Shown: positions 42,133-50,590 of the stretch, piece after piece
Layout: each line of letters starts with the position of its first letter
How positions within the stretch are numbered: the stretch's first letter is position 1
NCBI GenBank assembly: GCA_025455395.1
Contig: JALOMO010000007.1
Span: forward strand, 1 to 50,684
Reading direction: 5' to 3'
Length of the DNA stretch: 50,684 nucleotides
Origin: Bacteroidales bacterium
GTDB taxonomy: Bacteria; Bacteroidota; Bacteroidia; Bacteroidales; VadinHA17
Notes under the pieces: generated by a model
The model's input: only the letters and a program-made list of their open reading frames with translations
The model's database searches: none
What the model was told of the DNA's origin: nothing
Made by a program: the position numbers and the translations under genes

Positions 42133-43125
42133 TTATTTTTTCTTCTCCCCGCCTGATGTCGGTGGCTTGGAGATAGAGTCGCGCATGCTTGTGTCTGCCT
42201 CGATATTCCGCATCCTGTAATAATCCATAATACCAAGGTTGCCGCTCTTGAAGGCATGTGCCATGGCAAGCGGTATCTCCACCTCCGCCTCGATTACCTT
42301 GGCACGGGCTTCCTGTGCTTTGGCTTTCATCTCCTGCTCAAGGGCCACGGCCATGGCGCGACGCTCCTCAGCCTTAGCCTGCGCAATATTCTTGTCGGCA
42401 TTAGCCTGATCCATCTGCAAAACCGCCCCTATATTCTTACCGATGTCAATATCAGCAATATCTATAGAAAGAATCTCAAATGCCGTTCCGGCATCGAGAC
42501 CCTTTTCAAGAACAGTCTTGCTTATGCGGTCAGGGTTCTCAAGCACCTCCTTATGGCTGTGAGCTGAACCGATAGATGAGACTATGCCCTCGCCAACGCG
42601 TGCCAGCACCGTCTCTTCTCCGGCACCTCCTACAAGCTGCTTGATGTTAGCCCTCACCGTCACCCTTGCTTTGGCTATCAGCTGGATGCCATCGCGTGCT
42701 ACCGCAGTGACAGGAGGTGTATCAATGACCTTGGGATTGACCGACATCTGTACGGCCTGGAAGACATCCCGGCCGGCAAGGTCTATGGCAGTCGCCATCT
42801 TGAACGAGAGATCTATGTTAGCCTTGTTTGCCGATACGAGAGCATGTACCACCTGTGCCACATGACCACCTGCAAGATAATGAGCTTCAAGCTCATCACG
42901 ATTCAGCTTGATGCCTGCCTTGTCAGCTTCGATCATTGCACCTACTACTATTGAGGGTGGCACCTTACGCCACCTCATGAAGATAAGCTGCAACAGGCTG
43001 ATCCTGACTCCTGATACAAGCGCCTGGAACCATAATCCGATAGGAATAAAATAAAGAAGTATCCAGAGCAAAATAATTGCTCCTACAATAATGATCACAT
43101 AAATACCTAATCCACTCATTTCCAT
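42133..43125 (-). CDS. floA: Flotillin-like protein FloA
   Basis: The 330-residue protein matches the bacterial flotillin-like family (UPF0365, B. subtilis FloA/YqfA). It has a hairpin membrane anchor at about 8-45, an SPFH-like core with [19 protein letters not shown] and [20 protein letters not shown], then an Ala/Glu-rich coiled coil ([20 protein letters not shown]). These proteins form membrane microdomains. NfeD lies immediately upstream, 1 nt apart, the usual flotillin partner. Confidence 0.93.
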   Translation of the reverse strand: MEMSGLGIYVIIIVGAIILLWILLYFIPIGLWFQALVSGVRISLLQLIFMRWRKVPPSIVVGAMIEADKAGIKLNRDELEAHYLAGGHVAQVVHALVSANKANIDLSFKMATAIDLAGRDVFQAVQMSVNPKVIDTPPVTAVARDGIQLIAKARVTVRANIKQLVGGAGEETVLARVGEGIVSSIGSAHSHKEVLENPDRISKTVLEKGLDAGTAFEILSIDIADIDIGKNIGAVLQMDQANADKNIAQAKAEERRAMAVALEQEMKAKAQEARAKVIEAEVEIPLAMAHAFKSGNLGIMDYYRMRNIEADTSMRDSISKPPTSGGEKKK

Positions 43126-43126
43126 A

Positions 43127-43603
43127 TTATTTGCTTATTGGTTTTACAATTACCTTATTATCCTCAATACTGATGACCTCGATCTCCTGTCTCGGGTCAA
43201 TAAGTATATCAATTGACTTTGCCTCAAAATATTCGCCGTTAACAAGTACCTTACCGCCGGGTACAAGCCGTGTAACCGTTACACCCCTATCCCCGGGTTT
43301 AACTTTTCCCTCTTCTTTGCCTATGTTATCAACCTTCCCGTCGATGGTGGTTTTAAGCATGAACTTCTTCCAGGTACCACTCCTCAGCATCAGTACCGTT
43401 GCCACAACCAGCAGCAATGCTGTTCCGCCAAGCACCGCCAGTCCCGTACCTGTGCCAAAGTTTGTGAATGAGAGTATTATGCCGGCTATCATGCATAACG
43501 CACCTCCGATGCCTGCTATGGTGATGCCTGGAATAAGCATGAACTCAATAATAAAAAGAAGCAGTCCAAGCAGAATCAGAAATATTATCAAACCTAGTGA
43601 CAT
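43127..43603 (-). CDS. NfeD-like membrane protein
   Basis: The 158-residue protein has three to four membrane helices and a C-terminal OB-fold ([40 protein letters not shown]). It is the short NfeD form without the serine-protease domain. It lies 1 nt before floA and 14 nt after clpS. The partnership with flotillins is known for the family; the coupling to clpS is only positional. Confidence 0.9.
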   Translation of the reverse strand: MSLGLIIFLILLGLLLFIIEFMLIPGITIAGIGGALCMIAGIILSFTNFGTGTGLAVLGGTALLLVVATVLMLRSGTWKKFMLKTTIDGKVDNIGKEEGKVKPGDRGVTVTRLVPGGKVLVNGEYFEAKSIDILIDPRQEIEVISIEDNKVIVKPISK

Positions 43604-43617
43604 GGTCTATCGGGGTT

Positions 43618-43887
43618 TTAAATGACAACAGTATCAAGATTCAGTTCTCTCAATCTCAGGCTCATTTGCTCAAGGGTAACGGCATCACCCATCTTTATCA
43701 CGCACCCTCCTTTATGATGGGTCAGGAAAGCGCATTGCTCAGCCTGCAGTTCATCATGACCACAGACATCGACAAGCGAGTTGATGACATGGTCAAATGT
43801 GTTAATATCATCATTGACAAGAAAGAGAGACTTCTCATGCTCCTCGTTACGCCTGCTGCCTCGGGGGCTCGGTTTTCCTTTAGTCAT
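43618..43887 (-). CDS. clpS: ATP-dependent Clp protease adaptor ClpS
   Basis: The 89-residue protein has the ClpS core: LFLVNDDINTFDHVINSLVD, then LQAEQCAFLTHHKGGCVIKM and LRLRELNLDTVVI. It delivers N-degron substrates to a ClpA/ClpC-type unfoldase. No clp ATPase gene is in the window. It overlaps the upstream SPOR-protein gene by 8 nt, so translation is coupled. Confidence 0.93.
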   Translation of the reverse strand: MTKGKPSPRGSRRNEEHEKSLFLVNDDINTFDHVINSLVDVCGHDELQAEQCAFLTHHKGGCVIKMGDAVTLEQMSLRLRELNLDTVVI

Positions 43888-45478
43888 TCAGTAATTCTTT
43901 TAACAGTTCCTTTGCTGCCTCAACCGGTATCTCCTGCATGCCAATAAATGCCGCCACCCTCGCATTGCTGTAGCCGTTCCGCACAAGCAGTGAGACATAA
44001 TCATCAGCGCTTTCAAATGTAATGAAATTCCCGATCAGAAAAACAGTCTCCCCCTCACTGTTTTTATTAATATCAAGTCCTCTGGTACCGGCAAGGAGTT
44101 GTATCTTTTCAATTATTTCCGGTTTGACAGGTTTTTTTGAGCGCATCACCTCAGCCCTGAATGTCAGGGTGCCGACAGGAAGAGAGTCACTTGCCTGTTT
44201 AATGTCTCCCTCCCGGAGTCCAGATTCTATAAAAAGCAGCGGTTTTTTGCCCCACTCCTTCTCAAGCAGAGCGGCTCTCTCCATTGATACCTGAACATTA
44301 TCCATCAAGGCTATTACAAAAGCATCGGGGAATCCTGATTTGCGCACAGGTGTGAGTGCCTGCCTGGCTGCCTCAAGTGTTCTGAATAAACCTGCATAGT
44401 AATATGTAACGCCGTTCTCCGGTTTTAGTTTCCCGTAAACCGGGTAAAGACCTTTAAAGAATTCAGGCTTTACCTGATTCCGGAAAGCAGCAAGCTGTAC
44501 AGTATAAACAAACCCTGCCTGGGCCCCCTTGTCAATAGGTATTGGAAATTCTTCACTATATGCCGGAGTCTCCCTTACCTCAAAGATGCTGTAAACAGCC
44601 ACTGAGTCCTCAACCTCTGCCTTACCCTCAGCCTCAGCCTCAGCCTCAACCTCAACCTCAACCTTAACCTTTGCCTCATTGGGAGGCTCAAGGGTGGCCA
44701 GTATCCTGTCTGCTTCTGCCTGTTTAGCTGCTGCATCCTTTTCAAGAGCCTCCGCCTTGTTATTCAGGGTCTTTTTCGTCTCAGGCTCAGCTGTCTCCAT
44801 CTCTTTTCTCAAAACCGCCGCCGACCCTTTCAATGAATCTGCGATGCCCTGCAGCATCATGACCTCTCCAAGCTTTATCTTATATTCCTCAGGAACTGGT
44901 ATTTCAATATCAGCAACTTTTGCTGGCTCCTCTGCCTTCAATCCGGATTCATTCTTTTTCTCACCTGTCCCAATATCCCCTTGCTCCTGGCTCCCAGCCC
45001 CTTGCACCTTGCCCTTTGCACCTTGCTCCCTCAAACACTGATCAATATACTCCTGCACCTTATATTCCTGCGCACTCTTCTTCCCTGCTGTCCTGGTGAA
45101 CCTGTCATATGCTTCAGAAGCCTGGTCAAAGTCACCATTCATCTGCAGTGAGCGTCCATACCAGAACCATACATCATCCGGAACGCTCTTTACTCCTGCT
45201 GAGCTGTTTATCGCCGATGCAAGCAGGGTTGCAGCACGCTGTATGTCACGCTCAAGCATAACCAGACAGGCCCCGGCATAATATTTATAAAGCGGGTCAC
45301 GCGAGTAAAGCAGAAGCAACCCGTTAAAATGGTCATAGGCAGTCTCATAATTACCTGCATTCCATGCGGCCTCCGCCTCAGTCTTTGAGGGCTTCACAAC
45401 CCCACCCTGTGCTGTGACAACAGGTTCTGCAAAACGTATGACAAACAGTAGTATGAGGCAAGTCCTCAAGACTCTCAT
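43880..45478 (-). CDS. Exported TPR and SPOR-domain protein
   Basis: I start at the Met at 45478 (MRVLRTCLILLFVIRFAEPV), giving 532 residues with a clean signal peptide; 45526 would add 16 residues. Tetratricopeptide-like helices fill about 20-140, a low-complexity linker with REQGAKGKVQGAGSQEQG follows, then a coiled coil, a repetitive EAEAEAE/VEVEV stretch, and a SPOR domain (FVYTVQLAAFRNQVKPEFFK). SPOR domains bind denuded glycan at division sites. A second SPOR-like repeat may end the protein. Confidence 0.82.
   Translation of the reverse strand: MRVLRTCLILLFVIRFAEPVVTAQGGVVKPSKTEAEAAWNAGNYETAYDHFNGLLLLYSRDPLYKYYAGACLVMLERDIQRAATLLASAINSSAGVKSVPDDVWFWYGRSLQMNGDFDQASEAYDRFTRTAGKKSAQEYKVQEYIDQCLREQGAKGKVQGAGSQEQGDIGTGEKKNESGLKAEEPAKVADIEIPVPEEYKIKLGEVMMLQGIADSLKGSAAVLRKEMETAEPETKKTLNNKAEALEKDAAAKQAEADRILATLEPPNEAKVKVEVEVEAEAEAEGKAEVEDSVAVYSIFEVRETPAYSEEFPIPIDKGAQAGFVYTVQLAAFRNQVKPEFFKGLYPVYGKLKPENGVTYYYAGLFRTLEAARQALTPVRKSGFPDAFVIALMDNVQVSMERAALLEKEWGKKPLLFIESGLREGDIKQASDSLPVGTLTFRAEVMRSKKPVKPEIIEKIQLLAGTRGLDINKNSEGETVFLIGNFITFESADDYVSLLVRNGYSNARVAAFIGMQEIPVEAAKELLKELLND
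44625..44662. repeat. Hexamer repeat in coding sequence
   Basis: Tandem CCTCAG/CCTCAA units encode alternating Glu-Ala and Glu-Val on the minus strand. They differ from the other tandem repeats of the window by their six-base period, which keeps the frame. Confidence 0.75.
44981..45029. repeat. Heptamer repeat inside coding sequence
   Basis: Seven seven-base units (TTGCTCC, TGGCTCC, CAGCCCC, TTGCACC, TTGCCCT, TTGCACC, TTGCTCC) lie within the SPOR-protein gene and encode its Gly/Gln/Ala linker. Seven is not a multiple of three, so the frame must be kept by flanking changes. Related GCAAGGA units occur between genes near 31247. Confidence 0.8.
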
Positions 45479-45543
45479 GTTAATAACTCTGAGGAAGAAA
45501 AATTTCACATTAGATGATAACTTCATACCTTTACCAATCTGAA

Positions 45544-45551
45544 CAAAAATA
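45544..45551 (-). promoter_or_regulatory. -7 box of the SPOR/clpS/nfeD/floA operon
   Basis: The minus strand reads TATTTTTG, an exact match. It is 65 nt before the start I chose at 45478 and 17 nt before the alternative at 45526, so it leaves the start choice open. Confidence 0.5.
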
Positions 45552-45561
45552 CTAAAAAGTC

Positions 45562-46012
45562 ATGACTAAGATTGCAGAAGGGATGCCTGCGCAGGGACCA
45601 GGATGGAAATGTAATAAAGCTAAGCAATTATAAAGGCAAAAAGATCATACTTTATTTTTATCCGAAGGACAATACACCGGGGTGCACGGCTGAGGCATGC
45701 AGCCTGCGCGATAACTATGAAGAGCTGATAAGGAAGGGATTTGTGGTCCTTGGCGTCAGCCCTGACACTGAAAAATCGCACAAAGGATTCGCCGAAAAAT
45801 TTCAGCTCCCATTCCCTCTGATAGCTGATTCGGATAAAAAAATACTTACCGCCTACGGAGCATACGGGGAGAAGATGATGTACGGCAAGAAAGTGACCGG
45901 AGTTATACGCACAACAATTATAATTGATGAAAAGGGAATCATTGAGAAAGTCATAAAAAAGGTGGACACGAAAGAACATGCCCCCCAGATATTCAAACTA
46001 TACGCCAACTGA
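45562..46012 (+). pseudogene. bcp: Bcp-type thiol peroxidase with a frameshift near the start
   Basis: From ATG at 45562 the frame reads MTKIAEGMPA, the normal opening of Bcp, then breaks. The family sequence resumes as RDQDGNVIKLSNYKGKK from 45593 in another frame. About 14 bases encoding the usual PDFTL appear to be missing at 45592/45593. The rest is intact, with the peroxidatic Cys in YPKDNTPGCTAEACSLRD, and could be read from TTG at 45572 without the first strand. It reduces hydroperoxides with thioredoxin if functional. Either a mutation or a sequence error explains the break. Confidence 0.8.
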
Positions 46013-46047
46013 CAACAGACAACTGACAACTGACAACTGACAACTGA
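46006..46047. repeat. Heptamer repeat between bcp and recA
   Basis: Six units of CAACTGA (one CAACAGA) run without a gap. The bcp stop codon TGA (46010-46012) is part of the first unit. The repeat fills the leader of recA up to 13 nt before its start. Confidence 0.85.
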
Positions 46048-46060
46048 TAACGGAATAATT

Positions 46061-47071
46061 ATGGAAAAGAAAGAGATCAACAAGGACAAGATTAAGGCCC
46101 TTGAGGTGACACTCGGCAAGATTGAGAAGGATTTCGGCCGGGGCACCATAATGAAGCTGGGTGATCATGCTATTGACAATGTGCAGGTCATCTCCACAGG
46201 CTCAATAGGCCTTGATGCTGCACTGGGTATTGGCGGTCTGCCACGCGGCAGGGTGGTTGAGATATACGGGCCGGAGTCATCGGGTAAGACAACGCTCGCC
46301 ATACACGCCATCGCCGAGGCACAGAAAGCAGGCGGTATTGCTGCAATAATTGATGCCGAACATGCTTTTGACCGTTTCTATGCCGAGAAACTTGGCGTCG
46401 ATGTCGAAAACCTTCTGATCTCTCAGCCTGACAACGGAGAACAGGCGCTTGAAATAACAGATCATTTGATAAGGTCTGGTGCTATTGACATTATAGTTAT
46501 CGACTCTGTGGCGGCACTGACACCCAAGGCAGAGATAGAAGGCGAAATGGGTGACTCGAAGATGGGACTCCAGGCCAGACTGATGTCACAGGCTCTCAGA
46601 AAGCTTACTGCCAACATCAACAAGACCAACACTACTTGTATATTCATCAACCAGCTGAGGGAGAAGATAGGTGTGATGTTCGGCAACCCCGAGACCACCA
46701 CAGGTGGTAACGCCCTTAAGTTTTATGCTTCAATCAGGCTTGACATAAGACGCTCGAACCAGATCAAGGAAGGTGAGGATGCTGTAGGTAACAGGGTGAG
46801 GGTGAAAGTAGTCAAGAACAAGCTTGCACCGCCGTTCAAAAAAGCTGACTTTGATATTCTTTTTGGTGAAGGTATTTCACGTACTGGTGAGATAATCGAT
46901 CTTGGCACCGACTTCAACATTATCAAGAAGAGTGGTTCATGGTTCTCATATGGCGACACCAAGCTGGGTCAGGGCCGTGATGCCGTTAAGCAGATACTTG
47001 AAGACAACCCGGAGCTGGCAGATGAGATCAAAGATAAGATCACAGCCCATCTCAAGGAGAAGGCAAAATAA
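46061..47071 (+). CDS. recA: Recombinase RecA
   Basis: The 336-residue protein is a typical RecA. Walker A is GPESSGKTT near residue 70, followed by [20 protein letters not shown], Walker [11 protein letters not shown], the loop [20 protein letters not shown] and [20 protein letters not shown]. It drives homologous pairing and the SOS response. No LexA-like palindrome is evident in the short leader, which is taken up by heptamer repeats. It may be read from the bcp transcript. Confidence 0.97.
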   Translation: MEKKEINKDKIKALEVTLGKIEKDFGRGTIMKLGDHAIDNVQVISTGSIGLDAALGIGGLPRGRVVEIYGPESSGKTTLAIHAIAEAQKAGGIAAIIDAEHAFDRFYAEKLGVDVENLLISQPDNGEQALEITDHLIRSGAIDIIVIDSVAALTPKAEIEGEMGDSKMGLQARLMSQALRKLTANINKTNTTCIFINQLREKIGVMFGNPETTTGGNALKFYASIRLDIRRSNQIKEGEDAVGNRVRVKVVKNKLAPPFKKADFDILFGEGISRTGEIIDLGTDFNIIKKSGSWFSYGDTKLGQGRDAVKQILEDNPELADEIKDKITAHLKEKAK

Positions 47072-47170
47072 ATAACAGGCCTTCACTGTGAGGCTGTCTC
47101 ATTGCCAGTGAGGCTGCTGACACAGGACATATTTTTCCCTGCGTCCCAAACTCTGTTCTCAGAGTGCCAA

Positions 47171-47205
47171 AAGAAAAAGAGAGTGAGGCCGTAGCCTCAC
47201 TCTCT
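47171..47205 (-). terminator. Terminator of the 47218-47640 gene
   Basis: The perfect 12-bp stem AGAGAGTGAGGC/GCCTCACTCTCT (47178-47189 and 47194-47205) with a four-base loop is followed on the minus strand by TTTTCTTTT. Confidence 0.85.
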
Positions 47206-47217
47206 AAGTGTTAATTA

Positions 47218-47640
47218 TCACTTGCATACTGTCTTGCCTATTGTCATCTCATCTGTAATATAGCTGTAGGTCAGAAAACCGATGTAATGATGGCCCCAGT
47301 TACCGATAAGATTATAGTGCCAGACAAGTATCCCGAATTCGGGAATCCAGTACTTGTCAATCTCCTTCATTTTGAAGACCTCTCCGTAGTAGCCGGTGAC
47401 CTCTCCTTTTGCCTGGGCTATCTCCCACTGCCAGACACCATCCTTATAATGATCTATAAAATGGAAAGTGGCCTCTCCGGTAATATAGTCAACCATCTGA
47501 TTTCCGCAGTAAACTGGAGTGTAATAGCCAACCACTGCCTTGTACTGTACAGATTTTGTGTCATTACCCTGACCGTAGGCACTTGTCAGTGCCACGCCGA
47601 TAATCAGACACATGCTTAGTAAAATACTTTTCGTTCTCAT
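47218..47640 (-). CDS. Small secreted protein, unknown function
   Basis: The 140-residue protein has a signal peptide (MRTKSILLSMCLIIGVALTS) with cleavage likely after AYGQ. The mature part is rich in aromatic residues and His (HFIDHYKDGVWQWEIAQ, ILVWHYNLIGNWGHHYIG), suggesting a beta fold. Two cysteines, one in YCGNQMV and one at the end (KTVCK), could form a disulfide. I recognise no family. It is transcribed alone and has a strong terminator. Confidence 0.75.
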   Translation of the reverse strand: MRTKSILLSMCLIIGVALTSAYGQGNDTKSVQYKAVVGYYTPVYCGNQMVDYITGEATFHFIDHYKDGVWQWEIAQAKGEVTGYYGEVFKMKEIDKYWIPEFGILVWHYNLIGNWGHHYIGFLTYSYITDEMTIGKTVCK

Positions 47641-47747
47641 AATTATTTTATTTTATAATTTAAAGGCAAGTTATGCAATGACCCCGCAAGGTATCTGACT
47701 GCGCGTCCCAAAGTTTTTGCTGTGCGTACCAGATGAGTGAGAAGTGG

Positions 47748-49919
47748 CTATTTCCTGACGGTACTGGGATTCTCTCCAAATTCCCTCTTGAATACCCTGC
47801 TGAAGTGCGAGACATTCTTAAACCCTGTCCGGTAAGCTGTCTCAGCTACGGTAAGAGTTGTTTCATTCAGCATCTGTTTTGCCCTTTGAAGACGCAGATA
47901 ACGCATGTATTCTGTAATTGCCATGTTGGTCAGCGATCTGAATTTGCGGTAGAGCTGTGTGCGGCTCATCGCCATCTCATTGCTGAGTCTGTGAATGTCA
48001 AAGCCCTCGTCAGCCAGGTTGGTAAGCATTATCTCCCTTACCCTGCGCATGAAGGAATCCTCATAATGAAAATCCTTATCCTCCATGAAGCCTGGGCTCC
48101 CAAACCCGGCATAGCGCTCCTGGAGCTTTATCCTCTGTGATATAAGGGCCCGGAGCTGAACCCTCAGCTCCTCCTGCTCAAAAGGCTTGGTGATATAGGC
48201 ATCAGCCCCCCTTTCGAGACCTTCGAGCCTGGAGGCAATATCAGCCTTTGCCGTAAGCAATACCACCGGGATATGGCTTGTACGGAAATCATTCTTCACT
48301 GAGTCAAGCATTGTGATGCCGTCCATTACAGGCATCATGACATCGCTGAGAATGATGTCAGGCACATACTCGACTGCTTTCAGGACACCCTCCTCGCCGT
48401 TCGCCGCAACAATCAGGTCATAATCCCTTTCCAAGAGAGACATGAGGTAAAAGACAACATCATAATTATCCTCCACAACCAGTAGCATTGGCTTCTCATT
48501 GCGTCTTAGGGTTAAGGCCCTGGAATGAGTTTCATTTCTTGTTCCGGACAATAAATAGGCAGAAATCCTGCCTTTCATCTCATGCAACAGAGGGCCCTCC
48601 TGCAGAGGTGCATCGGTTGTAACTGGCAGGTCAATAACAAACTCCGTTCCCTCACCATAGATGCTTCCGGCAGTGATTGTTCCTCCGAGAAGCTTTACCA
48701 TCTCCTTGGTTAATGAGAGGCCCAGCCCCGACCCGGACGTTGCATTGCCATTATGTTCTTCCACCCTGTAGAAGCGGTCAAAGATATAGGGGAGGTGATT
48801 TTCAGGAATACCATGACCGGTATCGCTGACCCTGATTTCAAAACGGGAACCATCCATTAGTGCAGAGCTGACTTCCACCCTGCCGTGAGACTGTGTGAAT
48901 TTAATGGCATTTGAGATCAGGTTAGAGATTATGTGCAGCAATTTCTCAGGTTCATAATCGATGATCACACTGCTTTCCGCTGGAGTGTAATTCAGAGATA
49001 CCTTGGCCAGTGCAGCCATCGACTGAAACAGCTCGACAATATACCTGATATAGCTGTTTACATCCGCCCTTATCATCCTGACAGGCATCCTTCCCGACTC
49101 CAGCCGTGAAAGATCGAGCATCTGGTTAACAAGATTCAGAAGAATCCTGGCATTCCGGTCAATCTTCTCACTCCCCTCGCCGAGCCATTTCACGGGATCA
49201 CTCCGGATCAGGTCATTCATGCCGGTGATTATAGTCAGCGGGGTACGGAACTCGTGAGTGATGTTCGTATAAAGCCTCGTCTTCGCCTCATCAAGCTCCC
49301 TGATACGGTCAGTCTCCATGTGCTCAATTTTGATCTTCTGTGTGATAAAGCTCATGACAAACAACATGGCAAAGCCAGATATCCACAACAGGTTTACTAC
49401 GTACAGCGAAATATTCACCTCAGCCGTCATCTCGGACGGAACGGTCAGGCGGGGATGAAGCACACCTGCCAGCACAACGGTAATGAAATATATAATGAAG
49501 ATCCAGATCGTGGCACGTTTTTCACGGAAGTTGAGAGAGAAAAAGACCTGAGCAAGTCCCACGAAAATCAGTCCTCCTGAGGTAGGGATGCCACCCAGCA
49601 GCAAAATGCAGATGAATGTTATTATCACTACCGCACTCTGATCGATAAATGCATGCCAGACACCTATCTGATAACTGAAGAGAGGTATAATAACTCCCTG
49701 GAGATAGATGGCAGTCAGTATAAAACCATAATAAATGAGGATCTTTAACTGCGGAAAGAGAATGTGATAAACCATTGTCACACAGAAAATCATTGATGTG
49801 ACTGCAATGCTCGATATCCAGTTGATCTTTTTCTGGGTAATAGTATCATCATCCATCCCGGGCCTGGCAAGGATCTTTGTTATCCATTGGTCCGCTTTGA
49901 GAGTCAGGGAAGAGGACAT
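47748..49919 (-). CDS. Hybrid histidine kinase/response regulator with AraC output
   Basis: The 723-residue protein combines a whole phosphorelay in one chain. About six membrane helices occupy residues 33-205. The kinase has the H box ITHEFRTPLTIITG, N box HIISNLISNAIKFT, DTGHGIPENH and GSGLGLSLTKE. The receiver has the phospho-acceptor Asp in DIILSDVMMPVMDG and Lys in ITKPFEQEEL. The C-terminus is an AraC domain (MAMSRTQLYRKFRSLTN, TVAETAYRTGFKNVSHFS). It lacks the large periplasmic propeller of polysaccharide-sensing hybrids, so its signal is different and unknown. Confidence 0.93.
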   Translation of the reverse strand: MSSSLTLKADQWITKILARPGMDDDTITQKKINWISSIAVTSMIFCVTMVYHILFPQLKILIYYGFILTAIYLQGVIIPLFSYQIGVWHAFIDQSAVVIITFICILLLGGIPTSGGLIFVGLAQVFFSLNFREKRATIWIFIIYFITVVLAGVLHPRLTVPSEMTAEVNISLYVVNLLWISGFAMLFVMSFITQKIKIEHMETDRIRELDEAKTRLYTNITHEFRTPLTIITGMNDLIRSDPVKWLGEGSEKIDRNARILLNLVNQMLDLSRLESGRMPVRMIRADVNSYIRYIVELFQSMAALAKVSLNYTPAESSVIIDYEPEKLLHIISNLISNAIKFTQSHGRVEVSSALMDGSRFEIRVSDTGHGIPENHLPYIFDRFYRVEEHNGNATSGSGLGLSLTKEMVKLLGGTITAGSIYGEGTEFVIDLPVTTDAPLQEGPLLHEMKGRISAYLLSGTRNETHSRALTLRRNEKPMLLVVEDNYDVVFYLMSLLERDYDLIVAANGEEGVLKAVEYVPDIILSDVMMPVMDGITMLDSVKNDFRTSHIPVVLLTAKADIASRLEGLERGADAYITKPFEQEELRVQLRALISQRIKLQERYAGFGSPGFMEDKDFHYEDSFMRRVREIMLTNLADEGFDIHRLSNEMAMSRTQLYRKFRSLTNMAITEYMRYLRLQRAKQMLNETTLTVAETAYRTGFKNVSHFSRVFKREFGENPSTVRK

Positions 49920-50043
49920 TTTAGAGACGGATCAGAAAGTTTAGTAAAATCATACACAAGTTAATAAAACAGGTTAGAGGATGCAAGTTTTTTTTAGGTG
50001 AGGCAACCAATGGCTACTCACTCATCAGGTATCTCTGCTCTCT

Positions 50044-50100
50044 GACAACGTTACTGCCCCTCTCCTCCCCACCTCCTCTCCCCAGTCAGGGAGAGGAGGA
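50044..50100. repeat. Hairpin repeat left of the DUF559 gene
   Basis: GCCCCTCTCCTCCCC precedes an 11-bp hairpin (CCTCCTCTCCC/GGGAGAGGAGG). The right-hand repeat at 50538-50581 has a hairpin and then GGGGATAGGGGC, close to the reverse complement of the left outer sequence. Confidence 0.65.
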
Positions 50101-50128
50101 GAGAGAAATTGCCTATCTTTAAGTTGTC

Positions 50129-50530
50129 ATGGTTAAGCTAAAGGGCAAAGAAGATCACGAGATCTATTTTGGAGCTTCGGCAAATATTCTGAGGCTGGCT
50201 GGAGAACTTAGGAAGAATCAGACACATGCCGAGAAAATTCTATGGCACAAACTTAGGAACAGGCAAATCAGCGGCTATAAATTCAGGAGGCAACACCCGA
50301 TCAATATTTTTATTGCAGACTTTTATTGCCATGAGGCAAGATTAGTAATTGAAGTAGATGGGCCTGTTCATAATTCAGCAAGCCAGAGTGAACGAGATAC
50401 TGAAAGAGATTATCTCATGACGCAATTTGGCATAACGACCCTCAGGTTTTCAAACAAGCAAGTTGAAAATGAAATTGAGAATGTACTCCAAAGAATAAAC
50501 CATATTCTCAAGCACCATACGTTTAAATAA
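50129..50530 (+). CDS. DUF559 (Vsr-like) endonuclease-domain protein
   Basis: The 133-residue protein is a DUF559 domain of the restriction-endonuclease-like superfamily, related to very-short-patch repair nucleases. The conserved core reads THAEKILWHKLRNRQISGYK, FRRQHPINIFIADFYC and LVIEVDGPVHNSASQSERD, with the acidic residues expected for metal binding. It ends with an IENVLQRI helix. No partner gene is adjacent. It is bracketed by inverted hairpin repeats, so it may belong to a mobile unit; the biological role is unknown. Confidence 0.9.
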   Translation: MVKLKGKEDHEIYFGASANILRLAGELRKNQTHAEKILWHKLRNRQISGYKFRRQHPINIFIADFYCHEARLVIEVDGPVHNSASQSERDTERDYLMTQFGITTLRFSNKQVENEIENVLQRINHILKHHTFK

Positions 50531-50537
50531 TCACCAA

Positions 50538-50581
50538 TTTTCTCCCTTCCCCCGCTTGGGGGAAGGGTCGGGGATAGGGGC
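50538..50581. repeat. Hairpin repeat right of the DUF559 gene
   Basis: CCCTTCCCCC-GCTT-GGGGGAAGGG is a perfect hairpin, followed by TCGGGGATAGGGGC, which mirrors the left repeat at 50044-50058. Confidence 0.65.
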
Positions 50582-50590
50582 TCACTGTCT

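Noticed and set aside
44625-44662. Member of the seven-base repeat family
   Set aside because: Its period is six and it is fully explained as a Glu-Ala/Glu-Val coding repeat.
46006-46047. CRISPR-like short repeats
   Set aside because: Units of seven bases without spacers, and no cas genes in the window.
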